Assembly: GCF_018131185.1 (NCBI RefSeq)
Contig: NZ_JAFCJE010000004.1
Span: 248,001-312,000, forward strand
DNA length: 64,000 nucleotides
Origin: Bradyrhizobium diazoefficiens
Lineage (GTDB): Bacteria > Pseudomonadota > Alphaproteobacteria > Rhizobiales > Xanthobacteraceae
Reading direction: 5' to 3'
This document shows positions 19,905 through 29,512 of this stretch, one piece after another. Position 1 is the first letter of the stretch. Each line of letters begins with the position of its first letter. The position numbers and the translations under genes are program-made. The notes beneath the pieces are model-generated. The model ran no database searches. It was not told the origin of the DNA and worked only from the letters and a program-made list of their open reading frames with translations.

Positions 19905-20081
19905 ACCGGGTCAAGCCGGAATAGCCGGCTTCCGTTCCCGCTGGTTTGGCATTGCGCTGTGGATGGGCCGCATCGCCCCGCTGAGGACGCCGCGGAATTG
20001 TCGCAATTCGGCAACAATGTGGTACGAATACATCAGTATCCGCCCCGTCGCGGACCCGTTTTCAGCACCGCCATTGCCGGA
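19905..20081. other. upstream region of ntrY
   Basis: Noncoding stretch ahead of ATG 20082. The frame of ntrY is open upstream to 19824, but those residues do not look like protein, and the membrane helix of NtrY follows shortly after ATG 20082. It should carry the ntrYX promoter; I see no sharp consensus match. Confidence 0.3.
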
Positions 20082-22451
20082 ATGACCAGCGCAGACACCT
20101 CGGCCGCACACTTTGACACGGCCCCAGCAGATGAGCCCCGGCGTTGGTCGGTGAGGCGCTGGCTGGCACCCTTTGCCGTGGCACTGGCGTTGCTGTCGGC
20201 TTTCCTGACTTTCCTGGTCCTGACCGGCCTCACCACGATTGATCCGACGCCCGAGATCGTCCGCTCGCTCTACCTGATCAATGCGGCGACAATCCTGCTG
20301 CTGGTCGGCATCATCGTTCGCGAGCTCTGGCAGCTGATCCTGGCGCGGCGGCGGGGCAGGGCGGCGGCGCGCCTCCATGTCCAGATCGTCAGCCTGTTCT
20401 CGATCGTGGCGGTGCTGCCGGCGGTGCTGGTCGCCGTCGTTGCCAACGTCACCATCGAGCGCGGCCTCGACCGGTTGTTTTCCGGTCCCACCAAGCAGGT
20501 GATCCAGAACTCGCTGACGATCGCGCGCGCCTACATGCAGGACCATGCGCAGCTGATCCGAGGTGACATTCTCGGCATGGCCAACGACATCGCGCACGCC
20601 CGGCCGCTCTTCGACCAGGATCGCCGCTCGTTCCGCGAGATGCTCACCGCCAGCGCCGGCTCCCGCAACCTGCCGGGCGCGATGATCATCGACAAGAACA
20701 CCAACATCCTGGAATCCGCCGACACCGGCATGCGGCTCGCTTATTCGCCGCCGGCGCCCGACTTCCTCAGCAACGTCAACGAGAACGAACCCGAGATCGC
20801 GGTGCTGCCGGACGCGAGCTACGTTGCCGCGGTGATCCGGTTGCGCGCCTTCAACGACACCTTCCTCTATGTCGCCCGACCGCTTGATCCGAATGTTGTC
20901 GCTCAGCTCAAGCAGACCGAGGTCAGCGTCGCCGAATACGCCCAGATCGAGTCGCGCCGCCTCGGCATCCAGGTCGCCTTTGCGCTGATGTTCGCGGTGA
21001 TTGCGCTCACCATCCTGATGGCTTCGGTGCTGATCGGCCTCAACTTCGCCAATTCGCTGGTCTCGCCGATCCGGCGGCTGATGAATGCGGCTCACACGGT
21101 CTCGACCGGCGATCTCCATGTCCAGGTGCCGGTGCACCAGTCGGAAGGCGATCTCGCGCAACTCGGCGAGACCTTCAACAAGATGACGCAGGAATTGCGC
21201 AGCCAGCGCGACGAGCTCGTCAACGCCAGTGACCTCATCGACAGCCGCCGCCGCTTCATCGAGGCCGTGCTGTCCTCGGCGAGCGCGGGCATCATCGGCG
21301 TCGATACCTCCGGCAGCGTCGGCATCCTCAACCGCTCCGCCGAGAAGCTGATCGGGCACTCCGAAGCCGAGACGCTCGGCCACCCGCTCTCCGACGTGCT
21401 GCCCGAGCTCGACGAGATGATGAAGGCGGCGCGGGAGGGGACCCAGCGTCTGGTGCAGGGCCAGATCACGATCACCCGCGACGGGCAGGAACGCAATCTG
21501 TCGGTTCGGGTCAGCGCCGAGAAGAACCAGCCGCACGACAGTTACATCATCACACTCGACGACATCACCGAGCTGGTCTCGGCACAGCGCACCTCGGCCT
21601 GGGGCGACGTGGCGCGCCGCATCGCGCATGAGATCAAGAATCCCCTGACGCCGATCCAGCTCTCCGCCGAGCGCATCCGCCGCAAGTTCGGCAAGGACAT
21701 CACCGAGACCAAGGACAAGCAGATCTTCGACCAGTGCACCGATACCATTGTGCGCCAGGTCGACGATATCCGCCGCATGGTCGACGAGTTCTCGCGTTTC
21801 GCGCGGATGCCGAAGCCGGTGATGGAAGGCGAGGACGTCGCCGACGCCGTGCGGCAGGCGGTGTTCCTGATGAAGGTCGCCCATCCCGAGATCGATATCG
21901 AGGCCGAATTCAAGCAGGATCCGCTGCGCGCTCAGTTCGACCGGCGGCTGATCTCCCAGGCGGTCACCAACATCGTCAAGAACGCCACCGAGGCGATCGA
22001 GCAGGTCCCGCCGGAGGAACTCGGCCGTGAAAACGGAAAAGGCCGCATCGATGTCGTGGTGTCGCGCGAAGGCGAGGACGTGCTGATCGACGTGGTCGAC
22101 AACGGCATCGGCCTGCCCAAGGTCGCGCGCTCGCGTCTGCTCGAGCCGTATGTTACCACACGAGCCAAAGGCACCGGACTTGGCCTTGCCATCGTCGGCC
22201 GCGTGCTGGAGGACCATGGCGGGCGCATCGAGCTGAAAGATGCTTCCGACTTTCGCGAAGGCCAGCGCGGCGCCTGGATGCGGATGCGCTTTGCGATCTC
22301 CGGGCAACCCGCGAAGGCCGAGCGAGCAGAGCAGGCCGGCGCTGCTGTCAAGGGTCAGGCGCAGGAAACAAAAGGGCCGGCGGCCGAAACCAAAGAGCCG
22401 GCTGAAAAGACCAATGATTCAACGAAAATCGAAGCCTCAACAGGTAGCTGA
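20082..22451 (+). CDS. ntrY: membrane sensor kinase NtrY
   Basis: 789 aa from ATG 20082. There are two N-terminal membrane helices (about residues 28-55 and 65-85), another pair near 105-125 and 300-325, then HAMP (about 325-380), PAS (about 390-490) and a kinase core with His516 in [14 protein letters not shown]-box, and GTGLGLAI. The C-terminal tail is Lys/Glu/Ala-rich. NtrY is the partner of NtrX in nitrogen, redox or envelope control in alphaproteobacteria. The gap to ntrX is 17 nt. Confidence 0.95.
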   Translation: MTSADTSAAHFDTAPADEPRRWSVRRWLAPFAVALALLSAFLTFLVLTGLTTIDPTPEIVRSLYLINAATILLLVGIIVRELWQLILARRRGRAAARLHVQIVSLFSIVAVLPAVLVAVVANVTIERGLDRLFSGPTKQVIQNSLTIARAYMQDHAQLIRGDILGMANDIAHARPLFDQDRRSFREMLTASAGSRNLPGAMIIDKNTNILESADTGMRLAYSPPAPDFLSNVNENEPEIAVLPDASYVAAVIRLRAFNDTFLYVARPLDPNVVAQLKQTEVSVAEYAQIESRRLGIQVAFALMFAVIALTILMASVLIGLNFANSLVSPIRRLMNAAHTVSTGDLHVQVPVHQSEGDLAQLGETFNKMTQELRSQRDELVNASDLIDSRRRFIEAVLSSASAGIIGVDTSGSVGILNRSAEKLIGHSEAETLGHPLSDVLPELDEMMKAAREGTQRLVQGQITITRDGQERNLSVRVSAEKNQPHDSYIITLDDITELVSAQRTSAWGDVARRIAHEIKNPLTPIQLSAERIRRKFGKDITETKDKQIFDQCTDTIVRQVDDIRRMVDEFSRFARMPKPVMEGEDVADAVRQAVFLMKVAHPEIDIEAEFKQDPLRAQFDRRLISQAVTNIVKNATEAIEQVPPEELGRENGKGRIDVVVSREGEDVLIDVVDNGIGLPKVARSRLLEPYVTTRAKGTGLGLAIVGRVLEDHGGRIELKDASDFREGQRGAWMRMRFAISGQPAKAERAEQAGAAVKGQAQETKGPAAETKEPAEKTNDSTKIEASTGS

Positions 22452-22468
22452 CAAGGCGGGCGCGACCC

Positions 22469-23839
22469 ATGGCAAGTGAAATTCTGATTGTCGATGATGA
22501 GGCCGATATTCGGGATCTCGTTGCGGGCATCCTCGAGGACGAGGGCTTCGTGACCCGGACCGCGCGCGACAGCGATTCGGCGCTCGCCGAGATCGCCAAC
22601 CGCAGGCCGCATCTGGTGTTCCTCGACATCTGGCTGCAGGGCTCCAAGCTCGACGGCTTGCAGCTCCTGGAGCAGGTCAAGAAGGACAATGCCGACCTGC
22701 CGGTGGTGATGATCTCCGGGCACGGCAACATCGAGACCGCGGTCGCGGCGATCAAGCGCGGCGCCTACGACTTCATCGAGAAGCCGTTCAAGGCAGACCG
22801 GCTGATCCTGGTCGCGACCAGAGCGCTGGAGAACTCGCGGCTCAAGCGCGAGGTCAAGGAGCTCAAGCAGCTCGCGCCGAGCGCCAGCCAGCTCGTCGGC
22901 CGCTCGCCCAGCATGAACCAGCTGCGTCAGACCATCGAGCGCGCGGCCAAGGCCAACAGCCGCATCCTGATCGTCGGCCCCGCCGGCGCCGGCAAGGAGC
23001 TGACCGCGCGCACGCTGCACACGGCCTCGGGCCGTGCCGACGGTCCCTTCGTCGTCATCAACGCCGCTGCGATCACGCCCGAGCGCATGGAGCACGAGCT
23101 GTTCGGCATCGAGCAGTCCAACGGCGAGCAGGCACGCAAGCCCGGCGCGCTCGAGGAAGCCCATGGCGGCACGCTGTTCATCGACGAGATCGCCGACATG
23201 CCGCGCGAGACGCAGAACAAGATCCTGCGCGTGCTGGTGGAGCAATCGTTCCAGCGCGTCGGCGGCACAGCCAAGGTGCAGGTCGATGTGCGAATCATCT
23301 CCTCGACCGCGCGTAATCTCGAAGAGGAAATCGCGGCCGGCCATTTCCGCGAGGATCTCTATCATCGGCTCTCGGTGGTGCCGATCCGGGTGCCCGCGCT
23401 GTCGGAACGGCGCGAGGACATTCCGGAATTGATCGACTACTTCATGGAGCAGATTTCGGCCGGCAGCGGCCTGCCCAAGCGCCAGATCGGGCAGGATGCG
23501 ATGGCGGTGCTCCAATCGCATGTCTGGCCGGGCAATGTGCGCCAGCTTCGCAACAACGTTGAGAGAGTCATGATTCTAGCTGCGGGTGGCCCCGAGGTCA
23601 TCATTACCGCCGACATGCTGCCGCAGGACGTCGGCTCCATGGTGCCGGCGATGCCGACCAGCAACAACGGCGAGCACATCATGGGCCTGCCGCTGCGCGA
23701 AGCGCGCGAAGTATTCGAGCGCGACTATTTGATTGCACAGATCAGCCGTTTTTCAGGAAATATTTCTCGAACAGCCGAGTTCGTTGGCATGGAACGTTCG
23801 GCGCTGCACCGGAAGCTGAAGGCGCTCGGTGTCGGCTAG
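22469..23839 (+). CDS. ntrX: response regulator NtrX
   Basis: 456 aa. The receiver domain has Asp53 as phospho-acceptor. The AAA+-like domain has Walker A GPAGAGKE and the Walker B region TLFIDEIADMP, and a C-terminal Fis-type helix-turn-helix is present. The GAFTGA loop that contacts sigma-54 is absent: the equivalent stretch after HELFG reads IEQSNGEQARKPGALEEAH. This fits NtrX acting without sigma-54, as reported for related alphaproteobacteria. It probably responds to NtrY, encoded just upstream. Confidence 0.95.
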   Translation: MASEILIVDDEADIRDLVAGILEDEGFVTRTARDSDSALAEIANRRPHLVFLDIWLQGSKLDGLQLLEQVKKDNADLPVVMISGHGNIETAVAAIKRGAYDFIEKPFKADRLILVATRALENSRLKREVKELKQLAPSASQLVGRSPSMNQLRQTIERAAKANSRILIVGPAGAGKELTARTLHTASGRADGPFVVINAAAITPERMEHELFGIEQSNGEQARKPGALEEAHGGTLFIDEIADMPRETQNKILRVLVEQSFQRVGGTAKVQVDVRIISSTARNLEEEIAAGHFREDLYHRLSVVPIRVPALSERREDIPELIDYFMEQISAGSGLPKRQIGQDAMAVLQSHVWPGNVRQLRNNVERVMILAAGGPEVIITADMLPQDVGSMVPAMPTSNNGEHIMGLPLREAREVFERDYLIAQISRFSGNISRTAEFVGMERSALHRKLKALGVG

Positions 23840-23896
23840 AGCGTTTTCGGGCGAAGTGGATACCGGTTCGCGTAAAGAAAACGCGTCAAAACAAGA
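23840..23896. repeat. palindromic intergenic repeat (GCGTTTTC type)
   Basis: It begins one base after the ntrX stop. GCGTTTTC (23841-23848) is matched by GAAAACGC (23877-23884), so the element can fold. I recognise this sequence type as a dispersed intergenic repeat of Bradyrhizobium and relatives, and a truncated copy follows valS at 10781. It may also act as the ntrX 3' end. Confidence 0.65.
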
Positions 23897-24149
23897 GTCT
23901 AACGCCGCGAGCCTGCGGTGACATCTCGGGGATAGGTCAGGAAAATCATCGATTTCCGTAGTCTTTCGGGGCAATAGGGCGTGCCCTGCCGCGTGAAGCG
24001 GCTTGCCTAAAAGGTCCACCTGTCCTCTAATCGCACAGCTGTTCCTTCCGAGGGGGATCTCATGAGGAACGGCAACCGGGAGAGGCCCCGAACATCACAA
24101 AGAGGGCCGCAACCGGCGCAATAAAAAGAAACTCAAAGCGAGAAAAAAA
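23897..24149 (+). other. hfq upstream leader region
   Basis: The 310 nt between ntrX and hfq hold the repeat and then this leader. It contains a 20-codon frame with a good ribosome site (listed separately) and an A-rich stretch directly before the hfq start. Otherwise noncoding by eye. Confidence 0.45.
24062..24124 (+). CDS. candidate 20-codon upstream ORF in the hfq leader
   Basis: ATG 24062 follows GAGGGGG with an appropriate spacing and is read for 20 codons to TAA 24122, ending 25 nt before the hfq ATG. The peptide is very basic and rich in Arg, Pro and Gln. The initiation signal looks better than that of hfq itself. It could be a leader peptide affecting hfq translation, or chance. Confidence 0.3.
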   Translation: MRNGNRERPRTSQRGPQPAQ

Positions 24150-24398
24150 ATGGCGGCAGACCGCGCACAAAACCTACAGGACACCTTCCTCAATCACGTT
24201 CGCAAAACCAAGACGCCACTGACGATCTTTCTGGTCAACGGAGTGAAGCTCCAGGGCATTGTGACCTGGTTCGACAATTTCTGTTTGCTGCTTCGGCGCG
24301 ACGGTCACTCGCAGCTTGTCTACAAGCACGCGATCTCGACCATCATGCCGGGCGCACCGATTCAGTTGTTCGAAGGCGGCGAGGATCAGCCGGCTTGA
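24150..24398 (+). CDS. hfq: RNA chaperone Hfq
   Basis: 82 aa. The Sm1 motif ([23 protein letters not shown]) and the Sm2 motif (VYKHAISTI) are intact, with a short acidic C-terminus typical of alphaproteobacteria. The hexamer pairs small RNAs with mRNAs and, in rhizobia, is needed for full nifA expression. The ribosome site is weak (GAG then eight A). hflX starts 11 nt after its stop, giving the conserved hfq-hflX pair. Confidence 0.97.
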   Translation: MAADRAQNLQDTFLNHVRKTKTPLTIFLVNGVKLQGIVTWFDNFCLLLRRDGHSQLVYKHAISTIMPGAPIQLFEGGEDQPA

Positions 24399-24409
24399 GA
24401 GTGATCTGA

Positions 24410-25792
24410 TTGGAACCCCGGAATTTCGACGGGGATGCCGACCGTCCGCGGCCGGCAGGGGCTAAACAGACGGGGCGGGTGCTGGTCATCGGCCCCTATC
24501 TGCGGGTGCGCGCGGGAAGTTCCGACGCGCAATCGGAGGGTCATGTTCAGCGTGACGCCGAAGCCCGGCTCGATGAAGCCGCCGGTCTCGCGCGCGCGAT
24601 CGATCTCGTCATTGCAGATGCCATCATCGCCCCGATCAGCCAGATCCGGCCCGCCACCTATATCGGCAAGGGCAAGGTCGAGGAGATTGCCGGGCTGATC
24701 AAGAGCCTCGATGTCGAGCTTGTGGTGATGGATTGCGCGCTGGCGCCGATCCAGCAGCGCAATCTCGAAAAGGAACTGCACGCCAAGGTGCTCGACCGCA
24801 CCGGGCTCATCCTGGAAATCTTCGGCCGCCGCGCCAAGACCAGGGAAGGCTCACTCCAGGTCGAGCTGGCGCATCTCAACTACCAGCGCTCGCGCCTCGT
24901 GCGCTCATGGACCCATCTGGAGCGCCAGCGCGGCGGCTTCGGATTCATGGGCGGTCCCGGCGAGACCCAGATCGAGGCCGACCGCCGCCTGATCCAGGAG
25001 CGCATCTCCAAGCTCGAGAGCGAGCTGAAGAAGGTGCAGGCGACGCGCCGGCTTCATCGTGCCGGACGCCAGCGCGTGCCGTATCGCGTGGTTGCGCTGG
25101 TCGGCTACACCAATGCCGGCAAGTCGACGCTATTCAACCGCCTGACGCGCGCCGACGTGCAGGCCGCGGACATGCTGTTTGCCACGCTCGATCCCACCTT
25201 GCGCGCGCTGAGCCTGCCGCATGGCGGCAAGGCGATGCTGTCGGACACGGTCGGTTTCATCTCCAACCTGCCGACCCAGCTCGTTGCCGCCTTCCGTGCC
25301 ACGCTGGAGGAGGTGCTGGAGGCCGACGTCATCCTGCATGTGCGAGACATCTCGCATGAGGACGCCGAGGCGCAGCAGAGCGACGTCGACGCCGTGCTGC
25401 GCCAGCTCGGCATCAATCCCGACGATTCGGGCCGCATCATCGAGGTCTGGAACAAGATCGACCGCTACGATGCCGAGCAGCGCGAAGAGCTCTTGAATAT
25501 CGCGGCGCGCAGGCCTGAGGATCACCCGGCGATGCTGGTCTCGGCCGTGTCGGGTGAGGGCGTCGATGCGCTTCTGGCCGCGATCGAGGAGCGTCTGGCC
25601 GCCAAACGTACCACGCTCGATCTCTCCATCGACGCCGCCGACGGTGCCGGCATCAGCTGGCTGCATCGCAATTCCGAGGTGCTCTCGAAAGAGCTGCACG
25701 ACGGCCGCTTCGACATGACCGTGCGGGTCGACGAGACCAAGCGGGATATCGTGGTGTCGAGGTTCGATGCGGTGCCGCATCTATCCGGGTAA
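24410..25792 (+). CDS. hflX: ribosome-associated GTPase HflX
   Basis: 460 aa starting at TTG 24410, the only start giving the usual N-terminus close to hfq. The N-terminal HflX domain with [13 protein letters not shown] is followed by the G domain: G1 GYTNAGKST from residue 232, G3 DTVGF and G4 NKID. HflX splits stalled 70S ribosomes in stress. A C-terminal domain of about 90 residues is also present, as in other HflX proteins. Convergent with mazG. Confidence 0.94.
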   Translation: MEPRNFDGDADRPRPAGAKQTGRVLVIGPYLRVRAGSSDAQSEGHVQRDAEARLDEAAGLARAIDLVIADAIIAPISQIRPATYIGKGKVEEIAGLIKSLDVELVVMDCALAPIQQRNLEKELHAKVLDRTGLILEIFGRRAKTREGSLQVELAHLNYQRSRLVRSWTHLERQRGGFGFMGGPGETQIEADRRLIQERISKLESELKKVQATRRLHRAGRQRVPYRVVALVGYTNAGKSTLFNRLTRADVQAADMLFATLDPTLRALSLPHGGKAMLSDTVGFISNLPTQLVAAFRATLEEVLEADVILHVRDISHEDAEAQQSDVDAVLRQLGINPDDSGRIIEVWNKIDRYDAEQREELLNIAARRPEDHPAMLVSAVSGEGVDALLAAIEERLAAKRTTLDLSIDAADGAGISWLHRNSEVLSKELHDGRFDMTVRVDETKRDIVVSRFDAVPHLSG

Positions 25793-25911
25793 CCGGCGTC
25801 GTCCAGGCAAATGAGTTGAACGGCGGACGCCCCGACAACGTTGCCTCCCGGACAAGCGAAGCTCCGGACAACGCGGAATTGTCTAGAGCGCTGATCCGGG
25901 ACGACAGCGAA

Positions 25912-26766
25912 TTAGCGGCGCGCTTCCTTGCATGCCTCTGAAGGCGGCTTCGTCTCGCCCTTTGCTTCATTCCACAGCGCATCCATCTCTGCCAGCGAGG
26001 CCTGCTCCAGCGTCCGGCCCTGCGCCGCAAGCGCCCGTTCGATATAGGCAAAGCGCCGCTCGAATTTCGCGTTCGTCGCACGCAATGCGGCGTCCGGATC
26101 GGCATCGACATGGCGGGCAAGGTTGACGAGCGCGAACATGAGATCGCCGGTCTCTTCCGCCAGTTCCTGCTTGTCGTTGCGGTCGAGCGCGGCCTCGATC
26201 TCATCGGCTTCCTCGCGGATCTTTGCCAGCACCGCGCGCGGGTCGTTCCAGTCGAAGCCGACGGTGGAAGCCTTGCGTTGCAGCTCCATGGCACGCGTCA
26301 GCGCGGGCTGGCCGGCTTTCACGCCTGACAGCAGCGATTTGTGCGTCGGAGCCTCCTCCGGCGGCCGGCGCGCGGCGCGCTCGGCCTTCTCCTCCGCCTT
26401 GATGCGGTCCCAGACTTCCTTGACGTGGGAGGAGGCGAGGTTGCCGTCTTTGTCCGCAAAGACATGGGGATGGCGCCGGATCATCTTGCGGGTGATGGCC
26501 TCGACGACATCTCCGAACGCGAAGGCATTCTGCTCCGAGGCCATCTGGGCGTGGAACACGACTTGCAGCAGCAGGTCGCCAAGTTCCTCGCGGAGATCAT
26601 CGAGATCACCGCGATCGATCGCATCGACGACCTCATATGCCTCCTCGATCGTATAGGGCGCGATCGTCGCGAAATTCTGCTCGAGGTCCCAGGGGCAGCC
26701 GGTCACCGGCGTGCGCAGTGCCGCCATGATCTCGATCAGGCGGGAAATGTCGCGGGAAGGGGTCAT
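25912..26766 (-). CDS. mazG: nucleoside triphosphate pyrophosphohydrolase MazG
   Basis: 284 aa with two MazG-type domains. The first (about residues 5-115) carries the metal-binding [17 protein letters not shown] helix pair. The second (about 170-260) has the partly degenerate [17 protein letters not shown]. The enzyme hydrolyses noncanonical or excess NTPs to NMPs. Divergent from queC with a 126-nt gap. Placement after hflX is common in alphaproteobacteria. Confidence 0.93.
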   Translation of the reverse strand: MTPSRDISRLIEIMAALRTPVTGCPWDLEQNFATIAPYTIEEAYEVVDAIDRGDLDDLREELGDLLLQVVFHAQMASEQNAFAFGDVVEAITRKMIRRHPHVFADKDGNLASSHVKEVWDRIKAEEKAERAARRPPEEAPTHKSLLSGVKAGQPALTRAMELQRKASTVGFDWNDPRAVLAKIREEADEIEAALDRNDKQELAEETGDLMFALVNLARHVDADPDAALRATNAKFERRFAYIERALAAQGRTLEQASLAEMDALWNEAKGETKPPSEACKEARR

Positions 26767-26892
26767 TGCGGGGCGCTCTCCTGGGTCCCAGCCTTATGCC
26801 AAAAGCGGGCCGCCGTTCCCAGCGGGGGCGGGCGGAACGGGCCGATTTCCACCGATTGGCTGATACGTTCCGCGGTGCTAAAGCGCGGGGCC

Positions 26893-27606
26893 ATGAGTGA
26901 CGCATTTTCATCACAAACCGCGCTAGTCCTGTTCTCCGGCGGCCAGGATTCCACCACATGCCTCGCCTGGGCGCTCAGCCGCTTCGCGCGCGTGGAGACA
27001 CTGGGCTTCGACTACGGCCAGCGCCACGCCATCGAGCTCGATTGCCGCGACCGCCTGTTCGCCGGCGTCAAGGCGCTACGCGCGGACTGGGCCGCAAAGC
27101 TCGGCGAGAGCCACACGCTGTCGATCCCGACGCTGGCGGCGGTGTCCGAGACCGCGCTGACGCGCGACGTCGCGATCGCAATGGGCGCCGACGGGCTGCC
27201 CAACACCTTCGTACCCGGCCGCAACTTGGTGTTCCTGACCTTTGCGGCGGCGCTGGCCTACCGGCGCGGCATCACCCACATCGTCGGCGGCATGTGCGAG
27301 ACCGACTATTCCGGCTATCCCGATTGCCGCGACGAGACCATCCGCGCCATGCAGGCCGCGCTCTCGCTCGGCATGGCCAGAAAATTCGAGCTGCATACGC
27401 CCTTGATGTGGATCGACAAGGCCGCGACGTGGCAGCTCGCGCAGGATCTCGGCGGCGAAGGGCTGGTCGATCTCATCCGCGAACACTCCCATACCTGCTA
27501 CCTCGGGATGCGCGGCGCGCAGCATGATTGGGGCTATGGCTGCGGACAATGCCCGGCATGCGACCTTCGGGCGAAGGGGTGGCGGGAGTTCGTGGCGGGG
27601 CGGTAG
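26893..27606 (+). CDS. queC: 7-cyano-7-deazaguanine synthase QueC
   Basis: 237 aa from ATG 26893; the much longer upstream frame is antisense to mazG and is ignored. The N-terminal ATP-pyrophosphatase loop reads SGGQDSTTC. The C-terminal zinc site supplies four Cys (one in CYLG, three in GCGQCPAC). It makes preQ0 in queuosine biosynthesis. The other queuosine genes are not in the window. A long palindromic repeat follows the stop. Confidence 0.95.
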   Translation: MSDAFSSQTALVLFSGGQDSTTCLAWALSRFARVETLGFDYGQRHAIELDCRDRLFAGVKALRADWAAKLGESHTLSIPTLAAVSETALTRDVAIAMGADGLPNTFVPGRNLVFLTFAAALAYRRGITHIVGGMCETDYSGYPDCRDETIRAMQAALSLGMARKFELHTPLMWIDKAATWQLAQDLGGEGLVDLIREHSHTCYLGMRGAQHDWGYGCGQCPACDLRAKGWREFVAGR

Positions 27607-27621
27607 CGCACCTCTCTCCGA

Positions 27622-27710
27622 CGTCATTGCGAGGAGCTCTTGCGACCGAAGCAATCCAGGACTGCCGCCGCGGAAAGATTCTGGATTGCTTCGCTGCGCT
27701 CGCAATGACG
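27622..27710. repeat. long palindromic intergenic repeat (CGTCATTGCGAG type)
   Basis: CGTCATTGCGAG (27622-27633) is the exact reverse complement of CTCGCAATGACG (27699-27710), and GAAGCAATCCAG (27648-27659) of CTGGATTGCTTC (27681-27692). The element can fold into one long hairpin. I recognise it as a dispersed palindrome of Bradyrhizobium genomes. It lies between convergent queC and the nitrile hydratase operon and probably acts as a two-way terminator. Confidence 0.8.
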
Positions 27711-27731
27711 AGTTTGTGGCACGAGCGGAGC

Positions 27732-28109
27732 CTACCGAAAATCCTCGGCCTTCAGCTCGATCGGCTTGCCATGCGGCGTGCGATCGGCCGCGTGGTCCCA
27801 GGCGGCCTGGTAGCGGTGCAGCGTGTCCATCGACGCAACGCCCTTGCGCGCAACCAGGCTTTCCAGCGTGGCGAGCCAGTGCAGGTAGTAGGTCTCGCCG
27901 GTGTCCGGATCGCCGGCGGCCTGCGCGCGCTTGATCTCGTCTGCAAGGCTAGCTGCCCATTCCGGCCAGGTGAACACGCCGCGCTCATGCAGCGTCAACG
28001 CCATCGCGAAGGCATGCGCCTCCCAGGGCGCGCGGAATACCGGACCGTCGTCGTCGCGCGGAATGCTCGGGATCGCCGCTGTCGCGGCGGCTGCAAGCGC
28101 ACCGCTCAT
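27732..28109 (-). CDS. nitrile hydratase accessory protein
   Basis: 125 aa from ATG 28109, whose A is shared with the TGA stop of the beta-subunit gene. The sequence contains FRAPWEAHAFAMALTLHERGVFTWPEWA, the region shared between nitrile hydratase activators and the beta subunit N-terminus. Such proteins help insert cobalt and mature the alpha subunit. It is last in the alpha-beta-activator operon and ends next to a long palindromic repeat. Confidence 0.86.
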   Translation of the reverse strand: MSGALAAAATAAIPSIPRDDDGPVFRAPWEAHAFAMALTLHERGVFTWPEWAASLADEIKRAQAAGDPDTGETYYLHWLATLESLVARKGVASMDTLHRYQAAWDHAADRTPHGKPIELKAEDFR

Positions 28110-28768
28110 CACGCCGGATCCAGATAGGGCTCGAAGGCGTCGATCGAGACCTTCAGCGTAGGATCGCCATCCTCGCCCCAGAGATCGCGGCCCTCGAACA
28201 CGACGGTGTAGAGCCACTGCGGATGTTCGCCGAGCTCCATCGCCGCCGTATCAGGAAACACGTGGCAGCCATGGTTGAGCTCGACGACCCCGACATGACC
28301 GCGCACATAGCGCGGCAGCCGGGTGTGCGTGGCCGGGTGTATGTTCTTGGCACGCACGCGGTCGCCAATGTTAAATTTGGCGGGAGCCGGGGCAGGGCGG
28401 CCGAACTTGCCGCGCACCATGATGCGCTCGACCTGGCCGAGATCGAACTTACCATGCTTGAGCGCCTTCCCCGGTTGCATCGCATGGCCGGCGGCGACTT
28501 CCTCTCGCGTGAGATAGCCCTTCTCGATCAGCATCTCCTCGAGGCCGAGGAACCATTTCTTGTAATAGGAGCTCGACAGATACACATGCGGCGGCAGGGT
28601 CTCGCGATAGAAGCGAGACGTGTCGATGTTGAAGGCACCGGCAGCGCCCATCGCGCGCACCATCGCCAGCACGCGCGATTCCCATTCTTTGTGAAACATC
28701 GGCTCGTTCGGCTCGGGCTCGACCTTGCCGAACCCGTCCATGCCGCCCATGTCGTGCACGCCGTTCAC
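28109..28768 (-). CDS. nthB: nitrile hydratase beta subunit
   Basis: 219 aa beginning at GTG 28768. This start gives the invariant N-terminus [13 protein letters not shown] and overlaps the alpha-subunit stop by 4 nt (GTGA). The helical N-terminal half is followed by an SH3-like C-terminal barrel ([21 protein letters not shown], about residues 125-145). With the alpha subunit it hydrates nitriles to amides. The open frame upstream of GTG is antisense-free but overlaps the alpha gene and is not used. Confidence 0.92.
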   Translation of the reverse strand: MNGVHDMGGMDGFGKVEPEPNEPMFHKEWESRVLAMVRAMGAAGAFNIDTSRFYRETLPPHVYLSSSYYKKWFLGLEEMLIEKGYLTREEVAAGHAMQPGKALKHGKFDLGQVERIMVRGKFGRPAPAPAKFNIGDRVRAKNIHPATHTRLPRYVRGHVGVVELNHGCHVFPDTAAMELGEHPQWLYTVVFEGRDLWGEDGDPTLKVSIDAFEPYLDPA

Positions 28769-29388
28769 GAGGGCGCTCCCGGTGTCCTGGGAAAGCCGGT
28801 GCCGATCATGGAGTCGCGGGTCACGAGCTCGGCGAGCTGCTCCTCGCTCCAGCCTTCCGTGCCTGCGGGGCGCATCGGCAGCACCAGGAAGCGCGTTTCG
28901 GCGGTCGAATCCCACACCCGGATTTCGATGTCCTTCGGCAAGGTGACGTCGAAATCGGCGAGGACGCCGCGCGGGTCCTTCACGGCCCGCGAGCGATAGG
29001 GCGCGGCCTTGTACCAGACCGGCGGCAGACCGAGCATCTCCCAGGGGTAACAGGAGCACAGCGTGCACACGACCATGTTGTGGCGCTCAGGCGTGTTCTC
29101 GACCACGACGAGATGGTCGCCCACGCGGCTGACATGGCCGAGCGTGCCGACCGCCTTGGAGCCATCCTCCAGCAGCGCCTTTTTGAAGGCCGGATCGGTC
29201 CAGGCCTTGGCGACGACGCGCGCTCCATTGTGGGGGCCGATCTTGGTCTCATAGGCCTGGATGATGGCGTCGAGCGCGGCGGGCTCGACATAGCCTTTTT
29301 CAGTCAGGATCGTCTCGAGCGCGCGCACGCGCAGCTCGGTCTCCGACAGTTCGGAATGGTCGTGATCGTGATGATGATCGTGGCTCAT
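28765..29388 (-). CDS. nthA: nitrile hydratase alpha subunit, cobalt type
   Basis: 207 aa from ATG 29388. The metal-binding motif CTLCSC is at Cys108, Cys111 and Cys113; Thr at the second position is the cobalt-type signature (iron types have Ser). A His/Asp-rich N-terminus (HDHHHDHDH) may hold metal ions before insertion. It converts R-CN to amides. No amidase is encoded nearby, so the resulting amide must be handled by another locus. Divergent from an enoyl-CoA hydratase gene. Confidence 0.94.
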   Translation of the reverse strand: MSHDHHHDHDHSELSETELRVRALETILTEKGYVEPAALDAIIQAYETKIGPHNGARVVAKAWTDPAFKKALLEDGSKAVGTLGHVSRVGDHLVVVENTPERHNMVVCTLCSCYPWEMLGLPPVWYKAAPYRSRAVKDPRGVLADFDVTLPKDIEIRVWDSTAETRFLVLPMRPAGTEGWSEEQLAELVTRDSMIGTGFPRTPGAPS

Positions 29389-29512
29389 GAGACGAAGAAT
29401 AAGGGCAATGAGCCCCGCCTGTCGAGTATGCGCTGCGGCGCAACCGGGTCCCATATTCGTGAGGCCGGATGTGGGCTAGCATTGCCGCAAGAGACAGATT
29501 GGGGAGACGTCA

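Noticed and set aside
19911-22307. 798-codon minus-strand frame opposite ntrY
   Set aside because: Shadow of ntrY; His/Asp/Arg-rich and featureless.
26341-26892. N-terminal extension of queC
   Set aside because: The added residues are antisense to mazG; ATG 26893 gives the standard QueC N-terminus.
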